A stretch of DNA of 64,000 bases from DAIOEK01 sp963708715 (GTDB lineage Bacteria; Chloroflexota; Anaerolineae; Anaerolineales; Anaerolineaceae), in contig CAVPSU010000001.1 of the NCBI GenBank assembly GCA_963708715.1, positions 1,488,001 through 1,552,000 of the forward strand, in the 5' to 3' direction. The position numbers and the translations under genes were made by a program. The notes below the pieces were generated by a model that was given only the letters and a program-made list of their open reading frames with translations, was not told the origin of the DNA and searched no databases. Position 1 is the stretch's first letter, and every line of letters starts with the position of its first letter. This document shows, piece by piece, positions 43,920 to 54,837 of this stretch.

Positions 43920-46900
43920 TTAAAGAATTATCTTGTTGCCATCGACCACCATCAGGTTCGTGTTACCCGCAAGTGGATTTCTCAGATTGCCATACCAGGT
44001 GCTGTTAGTTAGTTTGGCGGTGAAGCCCAAACTGACTTCTCCCAGCCGATTCAAGTCGATATAGAAACCGGTCCAATTGTTGTTAAGGGCGGACGAATTG
44101 TTGATGAAGACGTTGTTCGAGGTCCAGATATCGAATCCGCTGAAGCCGTTTCCGATCGAGCAGGAATTATTGACTGTCACCACACCACTCGACTTTAACC
44201 AGTTGCCAAACCAGCCATTCGAGCGCGAGTAGACGGAGTTCAGAGTGACCGCAGCCGGCACAAGCGCCCCCGTATTGTCTGTGTCGATACCTGAGATTGT
44301 ATTCCCTACTACTTCCAAACCCGTCACCGTCACAGCGCCTTTCGAAGTGATGATCACACCTGATCCGCCATTGTAGAGAGCAAAGTTGGTTCCCTTGCTG
44401 TTCAACAGGGTGACCGTCCCCTTCCCGCTGGAATTGACGAGGTTCACCCCATTTCCACCGTTGCCAACCGCCACCACCTTGTTTACCACGATATTGCCAA
44501 GGGCATCCACGAAGAGACCGTCTGATCCGTTGCCATCTACATTGATATCAGACAGCGTTAATACAGGGACGATGACCGGACCGGCGATCTGGTTCATCCA
44601 AACACCATTCCCCGTGTTGTAGCGGGATACGATCGTGGTGGCAGTGATGCCGCTGGCGGTGGAGACTGACATCCCATCCAGGGTGTTATTGATGGTTTCG
44701 ATATTGGTCAGAGTGACCAAGGCGGTTCCAGTCGAATAATAGGTGTTATCGAGGTAGATCCCATACGCATCGCCAATCGGATTCCCATCTTCATCGCGAG
44801 GTCCATTATCATTGGCGCGGACCTTTGCCAGGGTGATCTTCCCATGGCTGAGCACATACAGACCATCAGATCCATTTCCACTAAACTCATTCCAACTATT
44901 GACGGGTTGGATGGTTGTAAATGAGACAAGCGCAGAGACATCGGCGCCAACCATTTCATTTCCCCGGGCACCCACATTATTGAAGGTGACGGCTCCGCTG
45001 GTCGCAATATCAATTCCATCCTCGGAATTGTCATTACTCCAGACGCTGGTCAGGGAGACCGATCCGTTGGAGCGGATGTATAACCCGTCCAGGCCAGAAT
45101 TGTTGATATCTACACCGGTCAAAGTCACGCCGGCTGAGGTGGCACCCGTATCATTGTTAATTCTGGTACCATACCCACCATTCCCGCTGATACGACTGTT
45201 TTTCATGGTCACAGCCCCATCGGTGATGATGGTTGACCCATTTTGATCGTTGTTATTAAAGTTCAAGTCAGTCAGGATCACGCCGGGTGCGGTGCTTGTG
45301 GGAGTTGTGTTATCCACATAGAGACCATTCTGGCGGCTATCGTTTAGCTCCATATTTGCCAGGGTGACAAGACCGCTTGACAACACAACCACATTGGTGC
45401 CGCTGTTGTTGCTGTTCCAGGGATGAAAGGTGGTGGTGATCGTTACCGGGGCATTGATCCCGTTATGATTGTCAACGTAGATCCCGTTGGCGGCGCTTTC
45501 ATGAGGAGGATCAAAGGTTGGCTCGGTATCCCCTTCGTAGATGGAGATATCATATCCGAAGCCATCCCAACCCATATCGGTCTTGACCTGAATTCGATAT
45601 TCCCCGTCTGCGGGAAGATCGATCAGGCTCAATTCGACCTGACCGTTACCCCCTTCTGCTTGCGCGAGCCAATTCCCATCCGAATCGAACACCACTACGG
45701 TTGGGGTAAAGTTGATTGAATTCACCTGGATCGTAACATCTTCATCCATGAGACCATTAAAGAACCAGGTCTGATCGGGGCTCATGTTATCCACCCACTG
45801 GTCGCCATATTCGATCAGATAATAATTGGCGGAATTGTTATTGGCTTCCGCGTTTGTCAAAGTAACAGCACCCTTGCTTTCGATAAAGAGACCTGTCTCG
45901 CCGTTGTTAGACGTGTAGACAGTAGATATTGTGACTGGTTTATAAGGAAGGATGCTGCTAAAGTTATGTATTTCTGCGCCATAGGCATAATTATTACTGG
46001 CGGATCCAGTCTTCCAGACCACGGCGCCATTGGTATAAGCTAATAACCCTGCGTAGTTGTTATCTAAATAGACTTGGGTCAGAGTGACCCCACCAGTACC
46101 AGAGGTGTTGATCAAGTAGGCGCCAGCCGCGTAATTACCGCGAGCTTCAATGTTGGTGAGAGTGATCAGACCATTTGCCTCGATATGGATCCCATCCTCG
46201 TTGATATCCGTCCCATTATCTTGGATCTGAGCGAATGAACTGGTAGTCCCGGTTACGGTTACAACTCCCGGACCGCCCGTTGCAATGATGCGAATCCCCT
46301 CATCCTGGTTCTCGCGCGCCTGATGGACGGTAACACTTACTGGACCGTTGCTGATGATAGACAACCCATCATAGCCGCTGCGGGAGAAGGAGTTGCCCCA
46401 GCTCCAGATATCGTTGTAATCAAACCCTGCCCCCCAGGTTCCGGTCGATTTGATGGTCACCCCGGCTGTCCCACTGGAGTTATCGATCAGGACGCCATAG
46501 TCGCCATTTTCGGTGGCATTGATGTTGGCAAGTGTGACCGCGCCATTCGTGCGAATTACCAGACCATCATCCGCGTTGTAAACGAAGTAACCGTAGCCCA
46601 TGGCAGAACCCGGGTTTATCGTTACCCCCGCGGTTGTTCCCATAACCTTGTTATTCAAATAAACTCCAATACCGTTATTGTCCATTGCCATGATGTTGGT
46701 AAGGGTTATGGCACCTTTGCTATTAATTTCCAGTCCATTCTCTGAGGTAAGGTCAGATCCATCAGTATTGAACCTGAAACCAGCGTTAGAAATTGTCACA
46801 GCCACACCTGCGGCTGTTCCAGGGGGTGTATTGTCAATAGATGCCCCGGTTCCGCCATTATTTTCCACGATGATATTCGATATCGTAACGATGCCCCGCG

Positions 46901-48860
46901 AATCGACATACAATCCGCCGCCTGCATTATTCCAGAAGCCATTGGAGGTCGTTGCAGGGACCATCACTTTGATGGTAACCGGAGCGGCACTTGCTGCGGA
47001 CGAGTTGTCGATATAACCGCCGAAGTTCGCATTTTCGTATGAGTCTGTATTGGTAATGCTGACAGGACCCAGAGATGTGATATGGTACCCATCTCCGCCA
47101 TTTTTGCGAAGTTCATTGAAGACAGTTCCGAGGTTGGTCAATGTGACCGCGCCGGTCCCTTGTGAGTCGATCAGGATTCCGTCAGAGAAATTCTCGGCAG
47201 CGCTGAAGTCGGTCAAAGTCACCGCCCCGCGAGTATGTATTTCAAAACCGTAATCATCACGGTAGGCATCGCTGTTCGTCACGGTGACGGATGCGGGTGC
47301 TGGTGCGAACTGATTGTCGAGATAATAACCTGACCCGCCCAGATTGAATCCGCTCCAGGAATTGGTGATAGCGATGGCGCCTTTGGTCGTAACATCAAAT
47401 CCCCTGTACCCGTTATTCTCAGCGGTGGAGTCTTTGATGGTCACCGTGCCCGGACCGGGGTTGTCACAATAGATGTCGGTATCGAGCCAGTCGAAGCAGC
47501 CCAGAATACTCAATCCGGTGATCCCATTGTTCTGCACTGCTAAATTATTCCCGGTGAAGGAGGTGTTGATCTCACTGGTTATACCATTCCAGCCATTGTC
47601 CCAGGCAACCACGTGATCGAGGGATTGGATATTTGCATCGATGTAAAGTCCATCTCCGCCAGACTCCTGACCGTTATAGTTGAACACGCTGTTTTTAACG
47701 CTGACCATGGAGGTTCGGGCAAAGATCATCGCGCCTGATGCGGTATTCCCTTCTAATACTCCATCGATATACCCGTTGTCACTGGCTTCAACCCCGTATA
47801 TGGTGACTGCACCGTTGGTCGACCAGACCCGCAAACCGGTCTCCATGGGGTCAATATCGTCAGAATCAGACCATCCGTCAGCGATATTCTGCATGTTATG
47901 ATTAAATTCGCTGTTCGTGACCTTGACGGTTCCAGAACTCACTGTGATCAACGCCCCGTTATAGCCATTGTTGTTGGCTGCAACCCGGTTCAATTCCACG
48001 TTGCCGGCTTGCCCGGTGACCACGATGCCGATGCCATCCTGCCCCATGGATGTGGCGTTGACATCCACGAGTTGGATCAGACCTTTGTTCCCGGCGAATG
48101 TAATGGCAGCCTCGTTTTCATCGATGGAATTAGTAAAGACCGACATATTATTGATGGAGAAACCGGAGGGCATTCCGAACACCGAAATTGTGCCGTAGAG
48201 CATCACGTCATCCAGTGAATCTCCTTCACCGACCAGCGCCAGCAATCCTTTAACGCCAGCCGCCATGCCATTAACGAGCACATCTTCCTTATAATCCTCA
48301 TCCACATCATCCACCGATTCGATGTAGAGCTTCCGATCGGTCGGAGTCAGGTTGTGGCTTTCCATGTAATCGAGGGCCGCCTGTATGGGATCGAGACAAC
48401 TGGTTACTCCCGAACCCGGATCACAATCGGCTGCCGTGAAATGATACTCGGTCCCGCCCACCTTGAAGTAAGGATCGCCTTCTACAACGCCCAGGCTGGT
48501 GTCTCGGGTCGCCATGGGTGTGGCGGTTCCGGTGGAGTCCACCAATTCCAGCCCGGCATCTGCCACGGCTGTGGTGACTTCCTGCACGGTCGATTCTTCG
48601 AGCGGTGCAGGTTCTTCCACCGGTGGAACATCCACTTGTATAGGATCCTCAACAACCGGAGTCTCCTCCGGAGAAGTGGGTGCTTCCTCGACTGGTGGAG
48701 GTGCGTCCGTCTGTGGGGGAGTAGTGACTTCCTCCACGGCCGGTGGATCCACTGGCAGACCGTCATCGGCCGAGACCGGTGACGCCATTACCAGCGCGAA
48801 GACCAATGCCAGACAAAGAAGGAACGGCAGATACCAATTCTTACAGGATCGAGCAGACAT
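43920..48860 (-). CDS. Giant secreted right-handed beta-helix protein with PPC module (copy 1)
   Basis: 1646 aa. Signal peptide (1-31, ending SPVSA), a Pro/Glu/Val-rich stalk (32-95), a conserved entry domain (about 100-215) with YFKVGGTEYHFTAADCDPGSG and DPIQAALDYM, then a long right-handed parallel beta-helix from about 215 to the end made of repeats such as GAVTLTNxxAxxNxxxGxxxDN. One Bacterial-pre-peptidase-C-like (PPC) module interrupts it at about 1015-1115 (DQTWFFNGLMDEDVTIQV ... GEYRIQV). No LPxTG or transmembrane anchor at the C-terminus (NLMVVDGNKIIL). AAGGAGGAC precedes the ATG. Likely adhesin, polysaccharide-binding or sheath component; paralogue at 49154. Confidence 0.85.
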   Translation of the reverse strand: MSARSCKNWYLPFLLCLALVFALVMASPVSADDGLPVDPPAVEEVTTPPQTDAPPPVEEAPTSPEETPVVEDPIQVDVPPVEEPAPLEESTVQEVTTAVADAGLELVDSTGTATPMATRDTSLGVVEGDPYFKVGGTEYHFTAADCDPGSGVTSCLDPIQAALDYMESHNLTPTDRKLYIESVDDVDEDYKEDVLVNGMAAGVKGLLALVGEGDSLDDVMLYGTISVFGMPSGFSINNMSVFTNSIDENEAAITFAGNKGLIQLVDVNATSMGQDGIGIVVTGQAGNVELNRVAANNNGYNGALITVSSGTVKVTNSEFNHNMQNIADGWSDSDDIDPMETGLRVWSTNGAVTIYGVEASDNGYIDGVLEGNTASGAMIFARTSMVSVKNSVFNYNGQESGGDGLYIDANIQSLDHVVAWDNGWNGITSEINTSFTGNNLAVQNNGITGLSILGCFDWLDTDIYCDNPGPGTVTIKDSTAENNGYRGFDVTTKGAIAITNSWSGFNLGGSGYYLDNQFAPAPASVTVTNSDAYRDDYGFEIHTRGAVTLTDFSAAENFSDGILIDSQGTGAVTLTNLGTVFNELRKNGGDGYHITSLGPVSITNTDSYENANFGGYIDNSSAASAAPVTIKVMVPATTSNGFWNNAGGGLYVDSRGIVTISNIIVENNGGTGASIDNTPPGTAAGVAVTISNAGFRFNTDGSDLTSENGLEINSKGAITLTNIMAMDNNGIGVYLNNKVMGTTAGVTINPGSAMGYGYFVYNADDGLVIRTNGAVTLANINATENGDYGVLIDNSSGTAGVTIKSTGTWGAGFDYNDIWSWGNSFSRSGYDGLSIISNGPVSVTVHQARENQDEGIRIIATGGPGVVTVTGTTSSFAQIQDNGTDINEDGIHIEANGLITLTNIEARGNYAAGAYLINTSGTGGVTLTQVYLDNNYAGLLAYTNGAVVWKTGSASNNYAYGAEIHNFSSILPYKPVTISTVYTSNNGETGLFIESKGAVTLTNAEANNNSANYYLIEYGDQWVDNMSPDQTWFFNGLMDEDVTIQVNSINFTPTVVVFDSDGNWLAQAEGGNGQVELSLIDLPADGEYRIQVKTDMGWDGFGYDISIYEGDTEPTFDPPHESAANGIYVDNHNGINAPVTITTTFHPWNSNNSGTNVVVLSSGLVTLANMELNDSRQNGLYVDNTTPTSTAPGVILTDLNFNNNDQNGSTIITDGAVTMKNSRISGNGGYGTRINNDTGATSAGVTLTGVDINNSGLDGLYIRSNGSVSLTSVWSNDNSEDGIDIATSGAVTFNNVGARGNEMVGADVSALVSFTTIQPVNSWNEFSGNGSDGLYVLSHGKITLAKVRANDNGPRDEDGNPIGDAYGIYLDNTYYSTGTALVTLTNIETINNTLDGMSVSTASGITATTIVSRYNTGNGVWMNQIAGPVIVPVLTLSDINVDGNGSDGLFVDALGNIVVNKVVAVGNGGNGVNLVNSSGKGTVTLLNSKGTNFALYNGGSGVIITSKGAVTVTGLEVVGNTISGIDTDNTGALVPAAVTLNSVYSRSNGWFGNWLKSSGVVTVNNSCSIGNGFSGFDIWTSNNVFINNSSALNNNWTGFYIDLNRLGEVSLGFTAKLTNSTWYGNLRNPLAGNTNLMVVDGNKIIL

Positions 48861-49085
48861 ATGTCCTCCTTGGGGACGTGTTTGAATTACACATAAAGAA
48901 TCATGTGAGATTTCGAATTCAGTTCAAGACTGATTAATTCCCCTATTTTCTTGTGCGAACGATGTATTACTTCCCGTGAGTGCACGTGCGACTCAATGTC
49001 CACCCAAATCTCATTATAGACATATCCTTTCCAGGCACAAGCGGAATACCGGGTCGTTAAGAAACTGGTAAGGATTCGACGGAAG

Positions 49086-49115
49086 GAAAAAGGCTGCCCT
49101 TCCACGGGGCAGCCT
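49086..49115 (-). terminator. Terminator of the second giant beta-helix gene
   Basis: AGGCTGCC/GGCAGCCT stem with a 9-nt loop and, on the minus strand, TTTTT after it. The two giant genes are thus separate transcription units. Confidence 0.8.
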
Positions 49116-49153
49116 CTCGCTTACATAAAATGCAGTTTCTGATTCAGATCGAG

Positions 49154-52100
49154 TTACAAGATCACATAATTTCCAGCCACCATGAGGTTCCGATCGCCCG
49201 GATTGGGGTTACGTAGATTGCCCATCCAGGTGCAGTTGGTGAGTTTCAGGGTGTAGATAATGGGGACTGGGAAAATCACTGGATCCGGTATCATATCCAC
49301 ATAGATCCCAGCCCAGGCATTATTGATGGCATTGGAATTATTGATGAATGTATTGGCATATGTCACCAGCAACATCCCATCCTGTCCATTGGATACCGAC
49401 CAGGTGTTGTTGACGGTCACTACCCCGTAGGAATGAACGGTTAGCCCGGACCAGCCGTTGTTTCGCAGGATCAGCGAATTCACGGTTACCGCGGCAGGCA
49501 CGCTGGCGGATGTATCATTCCAGATCACTACTCCATCCAGGTTGTTGCCGAGTGCTTCCACACCGGTTACGGAAACTGCGCGATTGGAAGTAATATCCAA
49601 CCCAACTCCACCGTTGAATCCGACGAAGTTGGATCCTTTGGTGTTCAGAACGGTGACGGTTCCCACACCCCCATCGTTGATGAGGACTGCACCCGAAGCG
49701 GAATTCCCGAAAGCATTGATTTTGTTCACAATGATGTTACCGAGAACATCCACATAGAGACCATCCGTGCCATTGTTGTTCGTGGTAATATCGGTCAGGG
49801 TGGTGACTGGAGCAAGGGCTGGTCCGGGCACCTGGTACAGCCGGATACCAAAGTTTTGGTTACCCTCTGCGTTCGCGCCGGTGATGGTCACCGCGCTGGC
49901 GGTGGTGATAAAGAGACCATCCACGGTATTCCAACGTGTTTCAAGATTGATCAACGAGATGGGGGCGGTGCCGAAGAGATAGGCGTCGTTATCCAGGTAG
50001 ACGCCGTAGGCATCATATAAGGCTGAACCATCCGGATTCCTCGCGCCATTATTGTTGGCTCTTACCTGGGCGAGGGTGATCTTGCCGCCGGCTTCCACAT
50101 TCAGACCGTCCAGACCGTTCTCGTCAAAGGAGTTGTATCCCTGTCCGGCTGGCGGTTTGATGGTTGTGAAAGTGCTGTTGGTGTCAACAAAGGCGCCGTA
50201 ATTTACATTCCGCCTCGCATTAACACTGTTAAAGGTTACCGGACCATTCGTATCGATCCAAATCCCCGAAGCCAACCCTTCGTTCTGGTTGACGTTGGTG
50301 AGAGTGACCGCACCATTGGAAAAGATGTTGATACTATCATTCCCGGTACGATTGACGTCGATGGAGGTCAAAGTCACGCTGCCGGTTTTGGCTGTGTTGT
50401 CGATAAGGTAACCGTAGCCACCGCTTCCACCCGAATTGCTAGTCTTGATCACGACCGCGCCATTGGAGTAGATTTCCACACCGTTACCATCATTCTCGAA
50501 GAAATTGACATTGGTGAGGGTAACCGCAGGCGTACCGGTGTTGTATGTATTGTCGATGTAGAGACCATTCTGTCGGCTGTCATTCAAGTCCATTTTCGTC
50601 AGGGTAACGGCACCGCTTGCCAGAATGTAGTAATTGGATTCGCTGTTGTTCCCATTCCACATCGGTGAAGAGTTGGTGATGGACACAGGAGCGTTACTGC
50701 CGAAACTGTTGTCTATGAACATACCATAAGCGTAGGATTCCTCCACGTCCCACGAGACAGGCTCCGTCAATCCTTCGTAGATGGAGACATCATAGCCATA
50801 GGCATTCCATTCCTGGTTGGTGTTGATCCGGATATAGTACTCTCCAGCTTCGAGGTCTGCCAGAGAGAGCTCGACCGATCCATCGCTGCCATCCGCAAAA
50901 CCGATCTCATGCCAATCAAGATTGAAGACCGTTACTGAGGGGTTAAAGTTACTGGAATTCACCGTGATGGTGACATCGTCACCACCTTGCGCCTCGAAGA
51001 TCCAGGTCTGGTCATCGCTCAGGTTGTCCAGCCACTGCTGACCGTACTCGATCACATAGAAATTGGCGGAGTTGTTGCTGGCTTCGGTGTTGGTGATGGT
51101 GACTGCACCTTTACTGTCGACAAATAAACCGGTTTCACGATTGTTATTGGCAAATACATTCGAGATCGTGACCGGTTTCCCAATGAGTTGAGCGGAGTTT
51201 GTTATCTGGGCGCCGTAGTTTCCATTCCCGGAGGCTGAACCATTTTTCCAGATTACAGCACCATGGCTATCCACGGTCAAACCAACGTAATTGTTATCGA
51301 AAAATCCGTCCGTGATAGTCACCGATCCGGTTCCGGCAAGGTTGTTAAGTAGCGCACCGGCGGAATAGTTATCGTTGGCGGTTACCCGGGTAAGGGTGAT
51401 GTTCCCCTGGGAGAGGATGGTAATGCCATTGTTGCCAATGCCACTGCCGTTATTGCTGACTCCTCCGTTGCGGCCACCGCTGCAGGTCAGGGTAACCGCG
51501 CCACTACCATTAGATGCATCGATATAGATCCCGGTCCAGCCATTGTCGTTAGCTCCCCCGAAAGTCACTGTCACCGCGCCACGTGAAAAGATGGTCAGTC
51601 CCGCTTGACCATTATTGGAATACCAATTTCTCCATCCATTGCCCGATTCTTTGATCGTCACAGCTGCGGTTCCACCCGTGTTGTTGATGACGAGACCATT
51701 GGCGTAGTTGTCGTTCGCGTCGACGTTGGTGAGTGTGACCGCACCCTTGGTCAGGATGTTCAGCCCATCGCCATGGTTGCCATTGAATGAGTTTCCGTAA
51801 TTGGTACCCGAAACGGCGATCGTTACTCCCGCGGTTCCGGCTGAGTTATCCAGGTTGGCACCATCGCCATGATTCCCTTCCGCGTAGACATTCGTCAGAA
51901 GGAGAGCACCCCTGGAGATAATATCGGCGCCATTCAGGTCGTTGCCGTTAAAGCTGACCCCGCTGAGGGTTACCCCGGCAGTTCCAGTCGGCGAGAAGTT
52001 ATTCACAAACAAGCCATTTAGACGGTTCTCACTCAAATCCATATTCGTCAGGGTAACCAATCCCTTTGAAGAAACATACACACCTGTGCCGCTGTTGTTC

Positions 52101-54607
52101 CCATTCCAAACATTGTTAGCATTGGTTATGGATACAGGGGCATTTCCAGCAAAGTTATCGATGGAGATCCCGGTTGCGTTTGAAGTAATCATGTTCCAAG
52201 GCGCCGGGGTGCTGTTTTCATCCAGCAGGGAAATCTCATAAGCTGATACATTCCAGGGTTGGTTGGGGTAGATCTGAATCCCATACTCGCCGGCGTCCAG
52301 GTCTGTCAATGATAAAGTGACAGCGCCTTCCAACCCATCAGCGAAGTCAACACCATTCCAGTTGCCGAATTCATCAATGGAGAAGACCCAGATGGAAGGC
52401 GTAAAGTTGATCGAATTGACATCAATCGTCACATCGTCCAGGTCATTCGCCGTGAAGAACCAGGTCTGGTTGTTATTCAGATTATCCAGCCATTTCTCTC
52501 CATACAAAATATCGCTGTAGTTTACAGAGTTTTCGCTAGCCTGGACATTGCTGACAGTGACGGCGCCCTTCGAGTAGATGAGGAGTCCGCCTGCCCAGTT
52601 TTCAAAGAAACCATTGATGGTCTCGACTGGAACATTCACTTTCACCGTAACCGCTGCGGCTGCAGTAGCATTGCTGTTGTCGATTTTTCCGCCATAGCCC
52701 TGATTATTGGTGGTATCGATGTTGGTGACAGTCACCGGACCTTTGGATAAGATATCGAAACCATCTCCCCCGTTATTACGAGTGCTGTTAAATACTGTGC
52801 CAAGATTGGTCAGGGTGACCGCGCCGGTGCCGGCATTCTCGATGTAGACGCCGTCTCCGAAGTTATCGCTGGCGTTGAAGTTGGTCATGGTGACAGCGCC
52901 GCGGGAGTAGATCTCATACCCGTCAATTCCGTTGCCATAGGAGTTGGTATTGGTCAGGGTGATGGCGGCGGGGGTAGTAGCTAACGAGTTATCCAGGTAA
53001 TACCCGGAATCACCATTGCTGGCAATATACGTATCCGCGATGGTGATGGCGCCTTTAGAGAAAACATCGAATCCACTCTCGCCATTGCCGGTTGAGCTGC
53101 CCGTCTTGAGGGTGACAGTGCCAGCGCCGGTGATGTTGCAAACGCCGTTGTCATCCCAATCGTCGCAGGCGTCAACGAATAAGCCATCTGAACCGTTATT
53201 CTCGAGGTACAGATTCGTTCCAGTCAACGAAGTGTTGACTACACTATAAATCCCACTCCACCTATTATCAGAAGCAAGGATGTGGTCAAGTGTGACAATG
53301 TTAGCTCTGATATCCAATCCGGTTCCGCCCGGATTTGACCCTCCATTGTTGTTATTGAACACACTGTTCTTCACAATCACCGTCGAACCTTTGGTCCATA
53401 ATTCAGCGCCTGAACCATGGTTATCCGAAGCTTGAATTCCGTTGAGGGTGACAGGTCCACCATTCGGCCAGATCTTCAGACCGGTGTAAGTTGGTTCGTA
53501 GTCAATAATATTTCCAAAGTCATCGTAAATTGCATCGAACAACCAACTGCCAGCAGCATCCACATTCAGCAGGTTATGGTTGAATTCGCTGTTGGTGACT
53601 TTCACGGAGCCAGAGGACGACCAGACATCGATGATCGCGCCATGATAGCCATTATTATTGGCTTTGACCCGGTTCAATTCGACGTTGCCGTAATGTTTCG
53701 TCACGACTATTCCGATACCGTCCTGTCCGAAAGACGAGGCATTAACATCGACCAGTTGAACGAGACCTTTATTTCCTTCAAAGTAGATGGCTGCAGAATC
53801 TGTATAGTCATTGAAAACAGACATATTCTGGATGGTAAACCCGGCCGGCATTTCGTAGACCGAGATGGAACCGTTTAGCTGCACATCTTCCGGGGTATCC
53901 CCCTTACCAACCAATGCCAGCAATCCTTTGACGCCGTTCATCCAACCTCCAATGAAGACATCTTCATTGTAGGTCTCCGCTTCGATATAAAGCTTGCGGT
54001 CGGTCGGTGTGAGGTTGTGATCGGCCATGTAATCGAGAGCGGCCTGGATGGGGTTGGAACAACTGCTCACTCCAGAACCCGGATCACAATCGGCTGCCGT
54101 GAAATGATACTCGGTCCCGCCCACCTTGAAATAAGGATCTCCTACCACCACACCCAGGGAGGTGTCACGGGTTGCCATCGGGGTGGTAGCCCCGGATGGG
54201 TCCACCAGGACCAGCCCGGCATCTGCCACGGCAGTGGTGACTTCCTGCACGGTCGGTTCCTCGACAGGTGGAGCATCCACCTGAGCAAGTTCTTCGACCG
54301 GTGGGGTAAGCTCTTCCACAGGTGGAGCATCCACCGGTTCTGGTTCAACAACCGGCAGGGGCGCCTCTGTTGGCGCAGCCGCTTCCAGCGGAACCAGTTC
54401 TTCCCCAAGTGGAGCATCCACTTGCACGGGTTCCTCCACCTGGGGAGGTGCGTCCGTCTGCGGGGGAGCAGTGACTTCCCCCACGGCCGGTGGATCCACA
54501 GGTTGTCCGTCATCGGCAGATACCGGTGACACCATTACCAGCGCAAAGAAAAATGCCACACAGAGCAGCATTGGCAGATACAAAAATTTACGGTAATACC
54601 CAGACAT
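49154..54607 (-). CDS. Giant secreted right-handed beta-helix protein with two PPC modules (copy 2)
   Basis: 1817 aa. Same plan as the neighbour: signal peptide (1-31, SPVSA), Pro/Glu/Val stalk (32-120, longer), entry domain with the same YHFTAADCDPGSGVSSC segment, beta-helix repeats to the C-terminus (NLMVAGNYVIL). It has two PPC-like modules, at about 700-790 (NQTWFFTANDLDDVTIDV) and 1180-1270 (DQTWIFEAQGGDDVTITV), where the neighbour has one. About 55 bp coding for the entry domain are nearly identical between the genes, suggesting gene conversion or a recent duplication. AAGGAGG before ATG; own terminator. Confidence 0.85.
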   Translation of the reverse strand: MSGYYRKFLYLPMLLCVAFFFALVMVSPVSADDGQPVDPPAVGEVTAPPQTDAPPQVEEPVQVDAPLGEELVPLEAAAPTEAPLPVVEPEPVDAPPVEELTPPVEELAQVDAPPVEEPTVQEVTTAVADAGLVLVDPSGATTPMATRDTSLGVVVGDPYFKVGGTEYHFTAADCDPGSGVSSCSNPIQAALDYMADHNLTPTDRKLYIEAETYNEDVFIGGWMNGVKGLLALVGKGDTPEDVQLNGSISVYEMPAGFTIQNMSVFNDYTDSAAIYFEGNKGLVQLVDVNASSFGQDGIGIVVTKHYGNVELNRVKANNNGYHGAIIDVWSSSGSVKVTNSEFNHNLLNVDAAGSWLFDAIYDDFGNIIDYEPTYTGLKIWPNGGPVTLNGIQASDNHGSGAELWTKGSTVIVKNSVFNNNNGGSNPGGTGLDIRANIVTLDHILASDNRWSGIYSVVNTSLTGTNLYLENNGSDGLFVDACDDWDDNGVCNITGAGTVTLKTGSSTGNGESGFDVFSKGAITIADTYIASNGDSGYYLDNSLATTPAAITLTNTNSYGNGIDGYEIYSRGAVTMTNFNASDNFGDGVYIENAGTGAVTLTNLGTVFNSTRNNGGDGFDILSKGPVTVTNIDTTNNQGYGGKIDNSNATAAAAVTVKVNVPVETINGFFENWAGGLLIYSKGAVTVSNVQASENSVNYSDILYGEKWLDNLNNNQTWFFTANDLDDVTIDVNSINFTPSIWVFSIDEFGNWNGVDFADGLEGAVTLSLTDLDAGEYGIQIYPNQPWNVSAYEISLLDENSTPAPWNMITSNATGISIDNFAGNAPVSITNANNVWNGNNSGTGVYVSSKGLVTLTNMDLSENRLNGLFVNNFSPTGTAGVTLSGVSFNGNDLNGADIISRGALLLTNVYAEGNHGDGANLDNSAGTAGVTIAVSGTNYGNSFNGNHGDGLNILTKGAVTLTNVDANDNYANGLVINNTGGTAAVTIKESGNGWRNWYSNNGQAGLTIFSRGAVTVTFGGANDNGWTGIYIDASNGSGAVTLTCSGGRNGGVSNNGSGIGNNGITILSQGNITLTRVTANDNYSAGALLNNLAGTGSVTITDGFFDNNYVGLTVDSHGAVIWKNGSASGNGNYGAQITNSAQLIGKPVTISNVFANNNRETGLFVDSKGAVTITNTEASNNSANFYVIEYGQQWLDNLSDDQTWIFEAQGGDDVTITVNSSNFNPSVTVFNLDWHEIGFADGSDGSVELSLADLEAGEYYIRINTNQEWNAYGYDVSIYEGLTEPVSWDVEESYAYGMFIDNSFGSNAPVSITNSSPMWNGNNSESNYYILASGAVTLTKMDLNDSRQNGLYIDNTYNTGTPAVTLTNVNFFENDGNGVEIYSNGAVVIKTSNSGGSGGYGYLIDNTAKTGSVTLTSIDVNRTGNDSINIFSNGAVTLTNVNQNEGLASGIWIDTNGPVTFNSVNARRNVNYGAFVDTNSTFTTIKPPAGQGYNSFDENGLDGLNVEAGGKITLAQVRANNNGARNPDGSALYDAYGVYLDNDAYLFGTAPISLINLETRWNTVDGLFITTASAVTITGANAEGNQNFGIRLYQVPGPALAPVTTLTDITTNNNGTDGLYVDVLGNIIVNKINAFGNSASGAVLINDGGVGTVTVLNTKGSNFVGFNGGVGLDITSNRAVSVTGVEALGNNLDGVVIWNDTSASVPAAVTVNSLILRNNGWSGLTVHSYGVVTVNNTWSVSNGQDGMLLVTYANTFINNSNAINNAWAGIYVDMIPDPVIFPVPIIYTLKLTNCTWMGNLRNPNPGDRNLMVAGNYVIL

Positions 54608-54837
54608 AAAGCCTCCTTGGAGAAATAAAAAAGGATTGAAATGGAACGTATGTGGGAAAGGTCAGATCGATTTGGATTTAACGAATTCCCCTCCCTTTTT
54701 TTTCATTGACCAGACTGATAAATTTCTGCAAAAACGGACTGCTAACAGTCCATCCTTCCTAATTATAGGGAATTGATCTATACACGCAAGTAAAAAAGAG
54801 CAGTGTTAATAAACGGGTAATAAATAGAAGGGAGATA

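Noticed and set aside
43920..43960. Sortase or PEP-CTERM-type sorting signal in the giant proteins
   Set aside because: Both C-termini end in a beta strand (KIIL, YVIL) without LPxTG, hydrophobic helix or basic tail.
44386..54529. Plus-strand ORFs inside the two giant beta-helix genes
   Set aside because: They are antisense shadows caused by the biased, repetitive codon pattern and lack ribosome sites and recognisable domains.
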